64,000 bases of DNA from Decorospora gaudefroyi (taxonomy: Eukaryota; Ascomycota; Dothideomycetes; Pleosporales; Pleosporaceae), in assembly GCA_010015605.1 (NCBI GenBank), contig ML975252.1, forward strand, positions 186,001-250,000, given 5' to 3'. The position numbers and the translations under genes were made by a program. This document shows positions 54,584 through 64,000 of the stretch, one piece after another (position 1 is the first letter of the stretch; every line of letters starts with the position of its first letter). The notes beneath the pieces are model-generated. The model did no database searches. It saw only the letters and a program-made list of their open reading frames with translations, and had not been told where the DNA came from.

Positions 54584-55401
54584 GGTATCTAGATGGCTTT
54601 GTGCAGAAAGTGCACAATATAATGCACCACCGAGGAGGCGTTCGCAGTGTTTTCCGCCAGATAAGCTGCTCACGTCGCTTGTTGTATTACTGCAAAGACT
54701 GAATAAGACAAGTTTGTCGTCCACTTTTTCTGCCCCTTAAGGATCTAAGCTTTCTCGCGAATTCGATAGTGGTGGTGCCTGGACAACCTCAGGCAGTGGT
54801 TGCGATGTTTGACTCCAGCCCTAGGATATCTTGACCAAAGCGCTGGAACCGTCGTTGTACTGTATATCGGATATGGAAGATGGAAGATGATGAATATCGC
54901 ACATATGTCGTTGAGGAATGAAGCCTCAAATAGTGAGGTAGGGAGGCAGCTGAACGGGGAATGGGACGCCTCAATGCACAATTGCGGCACAGCTAGTACT
55001 ATATAAGGTAGGTACCATACGCGTACCTACCTACCTAAAAGAATGCCACCCAACATGTACCTGGTACCAAAACCCACACTCCGGCTTTTTCGCATGAACA
55101 CGCATGAACACACACGAACGAGGAACGGTAACGTTGTCTACACAGATGAACTGCCAACTACCTAGCATTCTTGGGCAACAAACTCCGCGTCGTCCTTGCG
55201 ATTGAGCACACGACAGGCTGCTTAGGTAGGTAAGCAAGCAACGCTTAAGCCATTCATGGACAACCTCGTAAACATCTCAGGCCAGCCGCCAACCCAACAA
55301 ACCAACCCCGGCCCTGCACAAGTAGCCGTTATTTCTGCCGCTCTCCCTGTCCCCGACTCCCCGGTCTCCCGCAATTCTCCGCTCCATCTCGCAGGGGCCA
55401 T
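54584..55401. other. spacer between regulator and FAD monooxygenase genes
   Basis: The 818 bases contain the regulator's promoter and the 3' flank of the monooxygenase gene. A perfect 10-bp inverted repeat (AGGTAGGTAC at 55006-55015, GTACCTACCT at 55023-55032, 7-base loop) and another TTAGGTAGGTAAG (55222-55234) are the notable elements. Confidence 0.5.
55006..55032. repeat. 10-bp perfect inverted repeat of AGGTAGGTAC
   Basis: The two arms read as exact reverse complements around a 7-base spacer (CATACGC). Related TACCTA/TAGGTA motifs recur elsewhere in this window. Confidence 0.85.
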
Positions 55402-56791
55402 TTACGGTGCGACGGTTTCAGGCTTGGTGGCGCTCATCTTGGACATAAGCCAATCAATGGGACACGTATGCGGGCTGGGCTTGGTCTCAGCCTTGACATA
55501 AGCCAACACCTCTTTCTCGACGTCAGCGTTGTACAGCCAGCCGAGCTCCCCAGAATCTCCGCTCTGCCACACATCCGCACCGGATGCAGCAAGCTTTTCG
55601 CGCTCAGCCTCTGGCAAACGGGCGTTGTTGAGCTGCATTGTGAGCTTGATCACTTTGTCGATGCGCTGTTGACGCATATTCTTCCACTCAGTGAGGGCCT
55701 TGTCTAACGGTAGTTTGGTGGTGATGCAAGGGAGGAGTGCAGCCAGTGTGAAAGCATCTTCGAAACCTTGCGATGCACCTGGTTACATGTTAGTCGTCCC
55801 TCTTCCGCTCAGTATTGGTAAAGAGCCTACCTTGGCCCGCAGTTGGCGGGATTGCATGTGCTGCATCACCTAATATTATGACACGGCTGTTGGTGGAGAA
55901 CCACGACTCGAGCCGGGGCACGACGTAGTATGGCCAGATAGCGAGTGTGTCGAGAGGGACGTTGTCGAGTGCAGATTGCACGATAGTAGGCCAGCTCTCG
56001 TAGCCCTGACGAAAGAGTTGGAGCAAGCTTTTGCGATCGCCCAGCAACGCGTCCCAGCCCGCACGATCCTGCTCAGGGTATGCACGCTGAGTCCCTGCAA
56101 GGACTTCTGATCCGTCAGTGTTTTGGGGAGCCATCACAAAAGCTCCGTTCTTGCCGTGAATAGCCACGGGCATTGGGTAGTCCTTGGCACTTACGTTGGC
56201 AGGGTAGGTGAGTTTGTTGCGTTGGAGAGCACATGTGATTGCTACAAATCCAGAGTATCTGGGTACAACGTCCGGCCCAATGTATTTGCGAACGGTAGAG
56301 TGAATGCCATCAGCGCCGACGAGTATGTCGGCAGTAGCGTGGATACCGTCAAAAAAGGCGAAGTTGACGCCGTTGTCATCTTCTGAAATGACATGGCTGA
56401 ATTTGACGCCATAGGTTATCGGAATTTCGAGTTTCGTGACCTCAGCCCGGAGCTGGGTAAGGAGACTTTGTCGGTAGATGCGGAGGGCTTTATATCGATA
56501 AAGCTTCTCCTCACCCAGGTAATACTTGTCAGTCGTGACTTGCTCGTGGTTCTTGAACTCGAGGGTCTCGAAGTTGTAGCCCTGTCTGTAGAGGCGTTCG
56601 TATAGACCGAGGGTATCCAGGATACGGAGAGCGTTGGGTGAGAGCATCAGTGCGCCAGATGTGGCAACGGTAGGCTGACGCAACTCATAGATCATGCACG
56701 AGATGCCTTGGCGATGCAGAGAGATGGCAAGGGTGAGACCGGTAAGGCCGGCGCCAATGATGGCTGCGTGTTTGGGTGGAGTGGATATCAT
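55402..56791 (-). CDS. FAD-dependent monooxygenase, class A (salicylate-hydroxylase-like)
   Basis: Two exons, complement 55831-56791 and 55402-55778, encode 445 residues; a Gly codon is split by the 52-bp intron (GTAGGC..CCAG). The protein has GAGLTG at 13-18 (FAD loop), GADGIHSTVRK (the DG motif), and VIILGDAAHAIPPTAGQG at about 303-320 (the GD motif), all of the aromatic-hydroxylase type. The rest of the C-terminal part (GFEDAFTLAALLP) agrees. Such enzymes hydroxylate phenols or similar rings with NAD(P)H and oxygen. The substrate is not predictable. It is transcribed away from the NmrA-like gene, with a shared 655-bp promoter region. Confidence 0.9.
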
Positions 56792-57446
56792 GTCGGTCTG
56801 TGTCGTTACGGTAGGAAGTAGCTAAAAGGATAGTGGAAGTGACTAGTATAGTTGAGGGAGTGGGAAGTGCATGAATGGTAACAAATGACAAGCCCTCGAG
56901 CTTTATACATTGGGGTTCCAAGATTCGGTCAACGACAGATCGGAGCCGCACAAAAAGACGGATGGTGGTATCAACTGCACCGTCTAGTTTTGGATCGTGG
57001 CTAACCCAGGCTCACTGCTCGCAGTAAAACTGGGTGTACTTCGGATCCGGAAGCAGAAAAGATGTCGAGTATAGCTAGTAACTGCCTCTACCTTCCGACC
57101 AAGGTCACGTGGTTCACCAATCCAGTTCGGATCCGAACCGGAGCGCCGACAAATCCGACCTTGAATCGCCTATAAGACCTCCCGGCTCTCTCAAGCTCGG
57201 ATAATAGTAAAAGGTTTACTTATTGCCGCCTCATGCAAAAAAAGACTTCGAGGCACTCGAAGCAGTACACACCCCCTTGAAATCAGAATACCGTCAAGTC
57301 AACCTCAACAAGCCTTAGTGCAAGAAGAGCTCGAGCGACCCAAGCCTATCCCACATATGCAACCAGCAGCAACGACAACAAGGATCCACGAAAAACACGT
57401 CGAACGGACAATAGACCTCTCCAGTCACCCTTTTCGTCTGCTCAAC
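56792..57446. promoter_or_regulatory. divergent promoter with CGG-N2-CCG elements
   Basis: Three CGG-N2-CCG sites are seen: CGGAGCCG at 56941-56948, CGGATCCG at 57042-57049, and CGGATCCG at 57128-57135. The last is the core of the 14-base perfect palindrome GTTCGGATCCGAAC (57125-57138). Everted or inverted CGG half-sites bind Zn2Cys6 dimers. The neighbouring regulator is the obvious candidate partner, by inference. Confidence 0.55.
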
Positions 57447-58118
57447 ATGTCCATGTCCAAGCGTGTCCTCATCGTTGGTGGCAGTGGCCGCACAGGAAGG
57501 TTGGTCATTGAGGAGCTTCTCACACGAGGCCACGAGGTCACAGCGCTCATACGAAACCCCGACGCGGTGGAAGCGAGAACCAAGCTCAAGATTATAACTG
57601 GTACTCCCACGAATAAGGACGATGTGCGCAGCGCCTTCAGCCACAGCGTTCCTGAAGTAGTCGTCGTTACACTCAGCGCCCCACGTGCAGGCGACAGCCC
57701 GTTTGCCGCCGTTGTCTCGACCCCACGCCTAATGGCAGACGCCAACGCCAATATCGTCGCCATGATGAAGGAGTTCAATACGCCCAAGGTCGTCATTATG
57801 CAAGCTTTCGGCGTCGCGGAGTCGTGGCTGAACATGCACTGGGCGCTACGCCTCTTGATGAGGAAAAGCAACATGATCTATCAGTACAACGATCACAACC
57901 TTGTCACCAAGGAGGTAAAGGCCAGTGGAGAGAACTACGTCTTCGTGCGGCCGTCGCGGTTGGAGGAGGGCCCGGCCAAGGAGATCAAGGAGTGGGTGAA
58001 TGACGGCAAGGGCGTCCCGATGATGGGCTCCTGCACGCGTGCAAGCGTTGCGGAATTCATGGTGGAGGCTGTTGAGAGCAGGGCGTGGGACTGCACCGCG
58101 CCAGTCATCACCAACTAG
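57447..58118 (+). CDS. NAD(P)-binding NmrA/atypical-SDR-like reductase
   Basis: A single-exon gene of 223 residues from ATG 57447. The Rossmann motif VLIVGGSGRTGRLV covers residues 7-20, and PKVVIMQAFGVAESW near 114 and YNDHNLVTKEV are in the right places for atypical short-chain dehydrogenases that bind NAD(P) but often lack the Tyr-Lys catalytic pair. A GTG and an in-frame ATG at 57357 upstream give a longer but unconserved head. It could reduce a product of the neighbouring oxygenase or act as a redox sensor like NmrA. That link is inferred from shared promoter position only. Confidence 0.8.
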   Translation: MSMSKRVLIVGGSGRTGRLVIEELLTRGHEVTALIRNPDAVEARTKLKIITGTPTNKDDVRSAFSHSVPEVVVVTLSAPRAGDSPFAAVVSTPRLMADANANIVAMMKEFNTPKVVIMQAFGVAESWLNMHWALRLLMRKSNMIYQYNDHNLVTKEVKASGENYVFVRPSRLEEGPAKEIKEWVNDGKGVPMMGSCTRASVAEFMVEAVESRAWDCTAPVITN

Positions 58119-58642
58119 GCGCTGAGGTTGTGACGGGATTGCTTCGTGTCCATAGGATTGGCGTTGGGAAGGACTGGTGATTAGCATGCTGAAATAGCCA
58201 AGTTAACTTACTTATACCCGTGGGTTGATTGTACGAGTTGCGATGGACTGGCGGCGTCGGTGATGTGCGGATTTGCTTCATTGGCTTCCATCGTGATTGG
58301 CGGTGGTGAGGGAGAGGGTGAAGTGGAGGTCGGTGACGTTCAAGCTTCGCCTAGGCTGCTTCGACCCCACAGACGGGCGTCCCTGAGCAACGGCGAGATT
58401 TTGACCGCCATAACACCACGTAGCCTCACACACGATTCCAGATAGCTTTTTCCATACATCCTCGACATCAATTGCATCTCCCCAACGACATCCTGGTAGC
58501 AGAAGCCCGTATTTTGGCATCTTCACAAGGTATGTGCGCCGTGTCTTGTGCCCCACCTGCCCTCTGGAGTTGCTGAGTGCTCAGCGACACGGTAGCTCAC
58601 AGCTTCATTGCGTAGCTCCCTCCCGCCCCGCCCGACCCAATC
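58119..58642. other. spacer between NmrA-like and Tudor-SN genes
   Basis: The 524 bases include 3' flank and the Tudor-SN promoter. Nothing else is seen. Confidence 0.4.
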
Positions 58643-61421
58643 ATGAGCCTCTTCGAAGCAAAGGTCAAGAGCGTCCTCTCTGGCGATACCGTCGTACTGC
58701 ACAACATCAACAACCCGAAAGCAGAGCGCACCCTCAGCCTTGCGTTTGTGACGGCGCCGCGGTTGCGACGAGAAGGTGACGAGGTGCGTACCTTCCCATT
58801 ACCACACGCACCTTCCTTACCACATGCACCTTCCCATTACCGCATGCACCTTCCTTCCTTACCACACGCATGTCCCCGCCGGCAGCAAACAGTATGCTAA
58901 CTACATCCAGCCCTTCGCCTTCGAGTCACGCGACTACCTGCGCCGCCTGCTCGTGGGCAAAGTCGTCCGCTTCCAGGTCCTCTACAAGATCCCTACGGGC
59001 GCAAACCGCGAATATGGCCTCATCGTCACGCCGAACAAGGACCTCTTGCCGGAACAAGCCGTGGCCGAGGGTTGGCTGAAGCTGCGCGACGATGCCGGCC
59101 GCAAAGAAGATTCGGACGAGGCGGCCAATCTGCTCGAGAGGCTGCAGGTGGTTGAGGCGCGCGCGCGGGCAGACTCCAAGGGCCTGTGGGCCGAGTCGGG
59201 TGGCCGCATCAACTCGTCGTCAGAGCTGAGCGACGCCCAAAGCTTCGTCGACGAACACAAGGGAAAGGACATGGACGCCATCGTCGAAAAGGTCTTGTCG
59301 GGCGACCGCCTCATCGTGCGCCTGCTCCTCTCGCCCACGGAGCACGTGCAGACCATGGTCCTACTCGCCGGCATCCGCGCACCCGCAACGCAGCGAACAA
59401 ATCCGTCAGACGGCAAGGTGCAACCGGCCGAGCCCCTTGGCGACGAGGCACAGCAGTTTGTCGAAGCCAGACTGCTGCAGCGCACCGCGAGCGTGCAAGT
59501 GCTTGGAACCACGCCCAACGGCCAGATCGTGGCAGACGTCAAGCATCCAACCCAAGGCAGCATCACGCCCTTCCTGCTCAAGAACGGTCTGGCAAAGTGC
59601 ACCGACCACCATACAACGCTCTTGGGTCAGCAGATGGGCGTACTGAGGGGCGCCGAGAAGATGGCCAGGGACGGCCGGCTAGGCGTCTGGAAAGAGCATG
59701 TGGCGCCCAAGAGCAACAAAGCAGGCGAGCAAGAAGCCATCGTCAGCCGGGTGCAGAGCGCCGACACCCTCTTCGTACGGAACAAAGCCGGCGCGGAGAA
59801 GCGTATCAACCTCAGCAGCGTCCGCCAGCCGAAGCCCACCGACCCGAAGCAATCGCCATGGGTGGCCGAGGCAAAAGAGTTTCTGCGCAAGAAGCTCATC
59901 GGCAAGCACGTCAAGTTTCACGTCGACGGGAAGCGACCAGCAACCGAGGGCTACGACGAGCGTGAAATGTGCACCGTCACCTTCCAGGGTAAGAATGTCG
60001 GTTTACTGCTAGTAGAGAACGGTATGGCTTCGGTAATCCGCCACCGCCAGGACGACACGGACCGTAGCCCTATCTACGACGACCTTCTACTCGCCGAATC
60101 CACCGCGCAAGGTGAGAAGAGAGGTCTCTGGTCGGACAAGACGCCTTCAGTCAAGCAATACGTCGACTACTCCGAGTCCCTCGAGAAGGCCAAACGTCAA
60201 CTCACGCTGCTATCACGGCAGCGCAGAGTACCGGCCATCGTCGACTTTGTCAAATCAGGATCTCGCTTCACTGTACTCGTGCCCCGCGAAAACGCCAAAC
60301 TCACCTTCGTGCTCTCTGGTATTCGCGCCCCTCGGTCAGCAAGGAATGAGAACGAAAAGGGTGAGCCATTTGGTAAGGAGGCGCATGAGTTTGCCAACAG
60401 AAGGTGCCAGCAGCGAGATGTGGAGATTGATGTCGAGGACTGCGACAAGGTAGGCGGCTTCATCGGTACCCTCTACATCAACCGCGAGAACTTTGCAAAG
60501 ACGCTAGTTGAGGAGGGTTTGGCTACAGTGCATGCCTACTCGGCAGAGAAGTCGGGCAATGCGAACGAGCTGTTCATGGCTGAACAAAAGGCCAAAGATG
60601 CGCGAAAGAACCTGTGGCACGACTATGATCCTTCTCAAGACGATGACGGCGAGCCGACGGCAACGGCTGCTGGAGCTACGAACGGCGACGGGGCAACGGC
60701 GACGGAGAAGCCAGACTACCGCGACGTTATGGTCACACATGTCGAAGACGACGGCAGGCTCCGACTCCAACTAATCGGCTCCGGTACATCAGCCTTGACT
60801 TCCTTAATGGACGCCTTTGGCAAGTTTCATCTCAATCCAGCCAACAACGCCGGCCTACCCAGCCCTCCCAAAGCTGGTGAATTTGTAGCAGCCAAGTTCA
60901 CCGCAGACGACCAGTGGTACCGCGCCCGCATCCGACGCAACGACCGCGAAGCAAAGAAAGCCGAGGTGGTATACATTGATTACGGAAATTCGGAGACGAT
61001 TCCATGGTCGCGTCTTCGGCCTCTCTCACAAGCTCAGTTCTTGCCGTCGAAGCTCAAGCCACAAGCTGTCGAAGCCCAGCTCGCCTTTCTCCAAATGCCG
61101 GGCAACACTGAGTACCTTGGCGATGCGGTGTCGTTCATAGCGCAGGAAACTGCCGATCGCGCGCTGGTGGCTCGCGTCCATGCGGTAGAGAAGGATGGCA
61201 TGCTCTGGGTGACGCTTTATAACCCCGATCAGAGCACGACGGGCACGGAGAGCATCAACGCTGACATCCTGGCTGAAGGGCTTGCCATGGTGCCCAAGAA
61301 GATGAGGCCGTGGGAGCGTAGCGCGAACGACATGGTGACGGCAATGAAGAAGAAGCAGGATGTGGCCAAGGAAGAGCGCCGCGGGCAGTGGGAGTACGGT
61401 GACTTGACCGAGGACGACTAG
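58643..61421 (+). CDS. Tudor-SN (SND1-type) multi-nuclease-fold protein
   Basis: Two exons, 58643-58783 and 58911-61421, encode 883 residues. Exon 1 begins the first staphylococcal-nuclease-like unit (KVKSVLSGDTVVLHNINNP). Four such SN units follow in tandem (about residues 1-130, 165-300, 320-465 and 485-635), then a Tudor domain (WYRARIRRNDREAKKAEVVY, DYGNSETIPW) at about 705-770 and a partial fifth SN unit. This is the standard order. Tudor-SN binds RNA and methylated arginines and works in RNA stability, splicing and stress granules. The intron, 127 bp, is mostly a minisatellite. Removing it joins GDE to PFAFESRDYLRR, the known family sequence. Confidence 0.93.
58790..58869. repeat. intronic minisatellite, four units of 18-22 bp
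   Basis: Four imperfect units begin at 58790, 58810, 58828 and 58848, each starting ACCTTCC and ending CACACGC or a close variant. They take up 80 of the 127 bases of the Tudor-SN intron. Their lengths differ, so the array should be prone to expansion. Confidence 0.85.
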
Positions 61422-61855
61422 GCGTCGGCTATGAAGGCACGGGTGGATAGTAAGGACAATGGATTGCTTGCCATGTAGTAGCTGATGTTGTGCCTGACTG
61501 CGGCTGTGATGGTTCCAGGTGATTGATGTTTCAGGGCGCAGTACGGGACCCGGGTACTAATGGTGGCAGTGGCAGTGGCGGTGCTTGCTTGGGCCCTGGG
61601 GCGTGGCGCGTGACCGAAGCCGCCGCTGGCCAATGACACGCCGAACACGGCCGCTCCTGCCCGTCTTCGCAGCAGCAGGCAACCACGAAATGCACCCCAG
61701 TCGCGACACCACGGGCGCACGGGGCTGCCGCCATGACGACGAGCTCCCAGGCAGTCGCACTGCAAACCACGTCCACGACTATTCACATGCACGCCATATA
61801 ACGCCGTCGCGCTTCTGCTACACGCGTGCGACCAGCTTCGACTTCAGTCGCCCAC
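61422..61855. other. spacer before the HeLo/kinase-like gene
   Basis: The 434 bases include a short GTGGCA-type repeat near 61563-61580 and presumably the promoter. No gene is recognised. Confidence 0.4.
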
Positions 61856-64000
61856 ATGGAGACGATTAGTAGGCTGCCCCGCCGTCTGACGCAGCTCTAC
61901 TCGGACACCAAGACGACGTGCGATGCCGTCGTCGAGCAGGATGCTAGAGACACGCCCGAGTCGCACGCGCTGCACCGCAAGATCAGGATCCAGAAGGACC
62001 GGCTCATCGCCTGGGGCGTCGACTGGAACGACAACTCCAAGGGGAGGCCTGGCGACATTGGCGACATCGACGACAGCGTCGAGGCGGCAGGCATGACGGA
62101 GACGGTCACGAGCGTGCTCGGCACCATCCAGGAGATTCTGATCGAGGCGGAGAAGATGTCGGCGGCCGCACCTGCTGCTGGCCCGCCCAAGTCACTGCAT
62201 GGGACTGGCGAAAAGAGCCGGCCTGACCTTCCCTCGTGGGCGGCCGCCGACCGGTCACGTTACGAAGACCTCATCAAGGACCTCACCACCTCCATCGACA
62301 TCCTCTACGACCTCTCAAGGAACCGGAGATCCCAACGAGCCAACGAGCGCCGTCTTGGCCCAGCCGAAGCCGTCTCGCAGCCTCCGCACCCCGCCAAGTC
62401 GACCCCAGTATTCCTCTCCTCAGACTACAGCGCCTCCGACCTCACGCTCGTCAACCCCGCCACCTTCCCCGTGAATGCACACGCACACGCACTGCGCTCC
62501 CAGCCCCCGCAAAAACTGGATCCTGCCGACCTGGTCCTGCCCGACGAGGAACCACCGCCATATGAGAGCCTGGGCACCACTTCCGTCCGTGTCATAGGTC
62601 GCCTTCGTTCCCGGCACAGCTCCACGAACCCCTGGAAGACAGATGGGAGTAGGATCATAGAAACGCCTGTGCTGGTGGACTACGCCAGCTATGATCCCAC
62701 CTATCGGCTCACAGAGGTCTCTCCGCCCACCGAGCGTCTGGACACTCTCCTATCCATATTGACAAGGCTATCCAACAGCCAGTCTTTCCACGGGACACTC
62801 AAGTGCCTTGGCTACTTCGAGGATCCGAAACAACCGCGCTTCGGCCTCGTGTTCGAACTGCCGGCCGCTGTTTACTCCGGTCCTGTTGATTCGCATAAGT
62901 CCAGTGATGAATTGAGACCAGTGACCTTGCTCAGTGTACTCCAGACAGGCTCAAAGTCGCTGCACAACCCTAGCAGCGCCACGCCTCCACTTGAAGACCG
63001 CTTTCGACTGGCATTTACCCTTGCTCTGACCTTCAGCAAGATCCATGGCGACAACTTCGTCCACAAAGACGTCAACAGCACCAACATTATGGTGTTCAGA
63101 AAGAGCAAGCGGCAGTCGGTCAATAGTAGAGCATTGCAGTATTCCTTGCGTTCACCTGTCATATGCTCCTTTGACCTCTTCTCAGACTTCGACATCGAAG
63201 CCACTAACACAACGCCAACACTCAACATCTACCGTCATCCGGAGGATCCAAAGTTCACCGGGATGAAGGGCCAGGAATACAATGCTCATTTTGACTTGTA
63301 TGGCCTGGGATTGGTACTCCTCGAGGTGGGCCTGTGGCAGCCGCTATTCGACCTATGGAAACAGAAGTACACCCTAAGCGACTTCAAGCAACGAATAGAG
63401 GACGTCTACATTCGCAGACTAGCCTCCAAATGCGGTACAGCCTATATGCAAGTAGTTCGCGACTGCTTCTGGGCCGCCGACGCCAAGGGTGACAACACAT
63501 CGGACATCTCGCAAACTTACACTCGCGTTCTCACCAGACTGCAGCGTTGTTGCATGCTCGACGAGTCTGAGCCTGGCTTCGATCTGAACGAGCTGAGGCC
63601 CAGTGCTACTCCCATCCAACAGGCATCTCCACTGAAGCGCAAGAGTATCAGTCAACCGCAGATAGCTTCTGAGCTTTCAACCAGTCCCTCTTACAGGAGT
63701 GCCAAACGATGGGCCTTGGAGAAGGGGTCTCAGGCCCTGGAGAGGACGAAATCCTTGTCGAAGAAGTCACCGGATCCGTCACTGGCTCGAAATCCATCGC
63801 GAAGCTCACAACACTCTATCAGGAAGAGTATTTCGGAGGGTTTGCGCTTGATGAGTCCTAAGCAAGGGTCGTCGGAAATGGAGTGGGAACAGAGAGACCC
63901 TCTCGAAGAATCAGGTACACTGGTTGCAACCCCACCGAACTCGCAAGACCGAAGCGACACTTCGTCTCTCTACAAAGAGCAAGTCGTTGTTGCCGCTTCA
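61856..64000 (+). CDS. HeLo/Het-s-like N-terminal domain fused to a kinase-like domain (right-edge partial)
   Basis: The frame is open for 715 codons from ATG 61856 to the window end without a stop. The first 100 residues (ALHRKIRIQKDRLIAWGVDW, then TETVTSVLGTIQEILIEAEK) resemble the helical prion-inhibition/HeLo domain of fungal HET-S/LopB-type proteins. A kinase-like region at about 300-560 has HKDVNSTN (H403, D405, N410), then the end of that lobe, IYRHPEDP and FDLYGLGLVLLEVGLWQPL. The usual DFG is not seen: the sequence after the catalytic loop reads CSFDLFSDFD, so activity is doubtful. A basic Ser-rich tail follows. HeLo-kinase proteins are found in fungal cell-death and self-recognition systems; this role is by analogy. 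The C terminus lies outside the window. Confidence 0.75.
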   Translation, partial: METISRLPRRLTQLYSDTKTTCDAVVEQDARDTPESHALHRKIRIQKDRLIAWGVDWNDNSKGRPGDIGDIDDSVEAAGMTETVTSVLGTIQEILIEAEKMSAAAPAAGPPKSLHGTGEKSRPDLPSWAAADRSRYEDLIKDLTTSIDILYDLSRNRRSQRANERRLGPAEAVSQPPHPAKSTPVFLSSDYSASDLTLVNPATFPVNAHAHALRSQPPQKLDPADLVLPDEEPPPYESLGTTSVRVIGRLRSRHSSTNPWKTDGSRIIETPVLVDYASYDPTYRLTEVSPPTERLDTLLSILTRLSNSQSFHGTLKCLGYFEDPKQPRFGLVFELPAAVYSGPVDSHKSSDELRPVTLLSVLQTGSKSLHNPSSATPPLEDRFRLAFTLALTFSKIHGDNFVHKDVNSTNIMVFRKSKRQSVNSRALQYSLRSPVICSFDLFSDFDIEATNTTPTLNIYRHPEDPKFTGMKGQEYNAHFDLYGLGLVLLEVGLWQPLFDLWKQKYTLSDFKQRIEDVYIRRLASKCGTAYMQVVRDCFWAADAKGDNTSDISQTYTRVLTRLQRCCMLDESEPGFDLNELRPSATPIQQASPLKRKSISQPQIASELSTSPSYRSAKRWALEKGSQALERTKSLSKKSPDPSLARNPSRSSQHSIRKSISEGLRLMSPKQGSSEMEWEQRDPLEESGTLVATPPNSQDRSDTSSLYKEQVVVAAS

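Overview
The window is nuclear DNA from a filamentous ascomycete (Pezizomycotina). Genes lie about 3 kb apart on both strands. Introns are few and short (47-127 bp), with GT..AG ends and CTAAC/CTGAC-like branch sites. The families are typical of such fungi: a Zn2Cys6 regulator, LtrA, a HeLo-type kinase-like protein, Hal4-like kinase, Rho1 GEF and GH43. A Dothideomycete is my best guess, but no rRNA or other marker gene is present to fix this. I find 18 probable intact or edge-truncated protein genes and three eroded genes, and I recognise no tRNA, rRNA, transposon or CRISPR. Many true start codons and splice junctions were settled by joining reading frames across introns.

Region by region. 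0.8-2.5 kb: an allantoate-permease-type MFS transporter. 3-11 kb: a block with sugar-related functions: UDP-glucose 6-dehydrogenase (minus), a divergent triose-phosphate/nucleotide-sugar-type transporter (plus), then two diverged tandem copies of a membrane-anchored lysyl-hydroxylase-type glycosyltransferase. 12.5-19.4 kb: housekeeping and signalling genes, namely a Hal4/Sat4-like kinase, a membrane-embedded spermidine-synthase-fold protein, a CCDC97-like protein and a RanBP2-type zinc-finger protein. 21.4-24 kb: an eroded amino-acid permease beside a Baeyer-Villiger-type flavin monooxygenase. 25-30 kb: a large Rom2-like RhoGEF. 32-38 kb: a FucP-like sugar permease, an F-box protein whose first exon is tiny, and a class V aminotransferase. 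38.5-44.3 kb: a frameshifted MYND-finger gene, a secreted GH43 glycosidase, and an LtrA-family membrane gene carrying in-frame stops. 44.3-48 kb is empty of recognisable genes. 48-50.5 kb: a large disordered protein. 52-58 kb: a Zn2Cys6 regulator, an FAD monooxygenase and a divergent NmrA-like reductase, which look like a small regulated pathway. 58.6-61.4 kb: Tudor-SN. 61.9 kb to the right edge: a HeLo-domain/kinase-like protein cut by the window end.

How they may work together. UDP-glucose dehydrogenase would supply UDP-glucuronate in the cytosol. The transporter could move a sugar nucleotide or sugar phosphate into the Golgi, where the two type II membrane glycosyltransferases would act. 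This is a hypothesis from linkage only. The 52-58 kb set is a second candidate unit: CGG-N2-CCG palindromes, the classic kind of Zn2Cys6 binding site, lie between the oxygenase and the reductase. Three decaying genes on 21-44 kb show that the accessory membrane and zinc-finger repertoire here is being lost.
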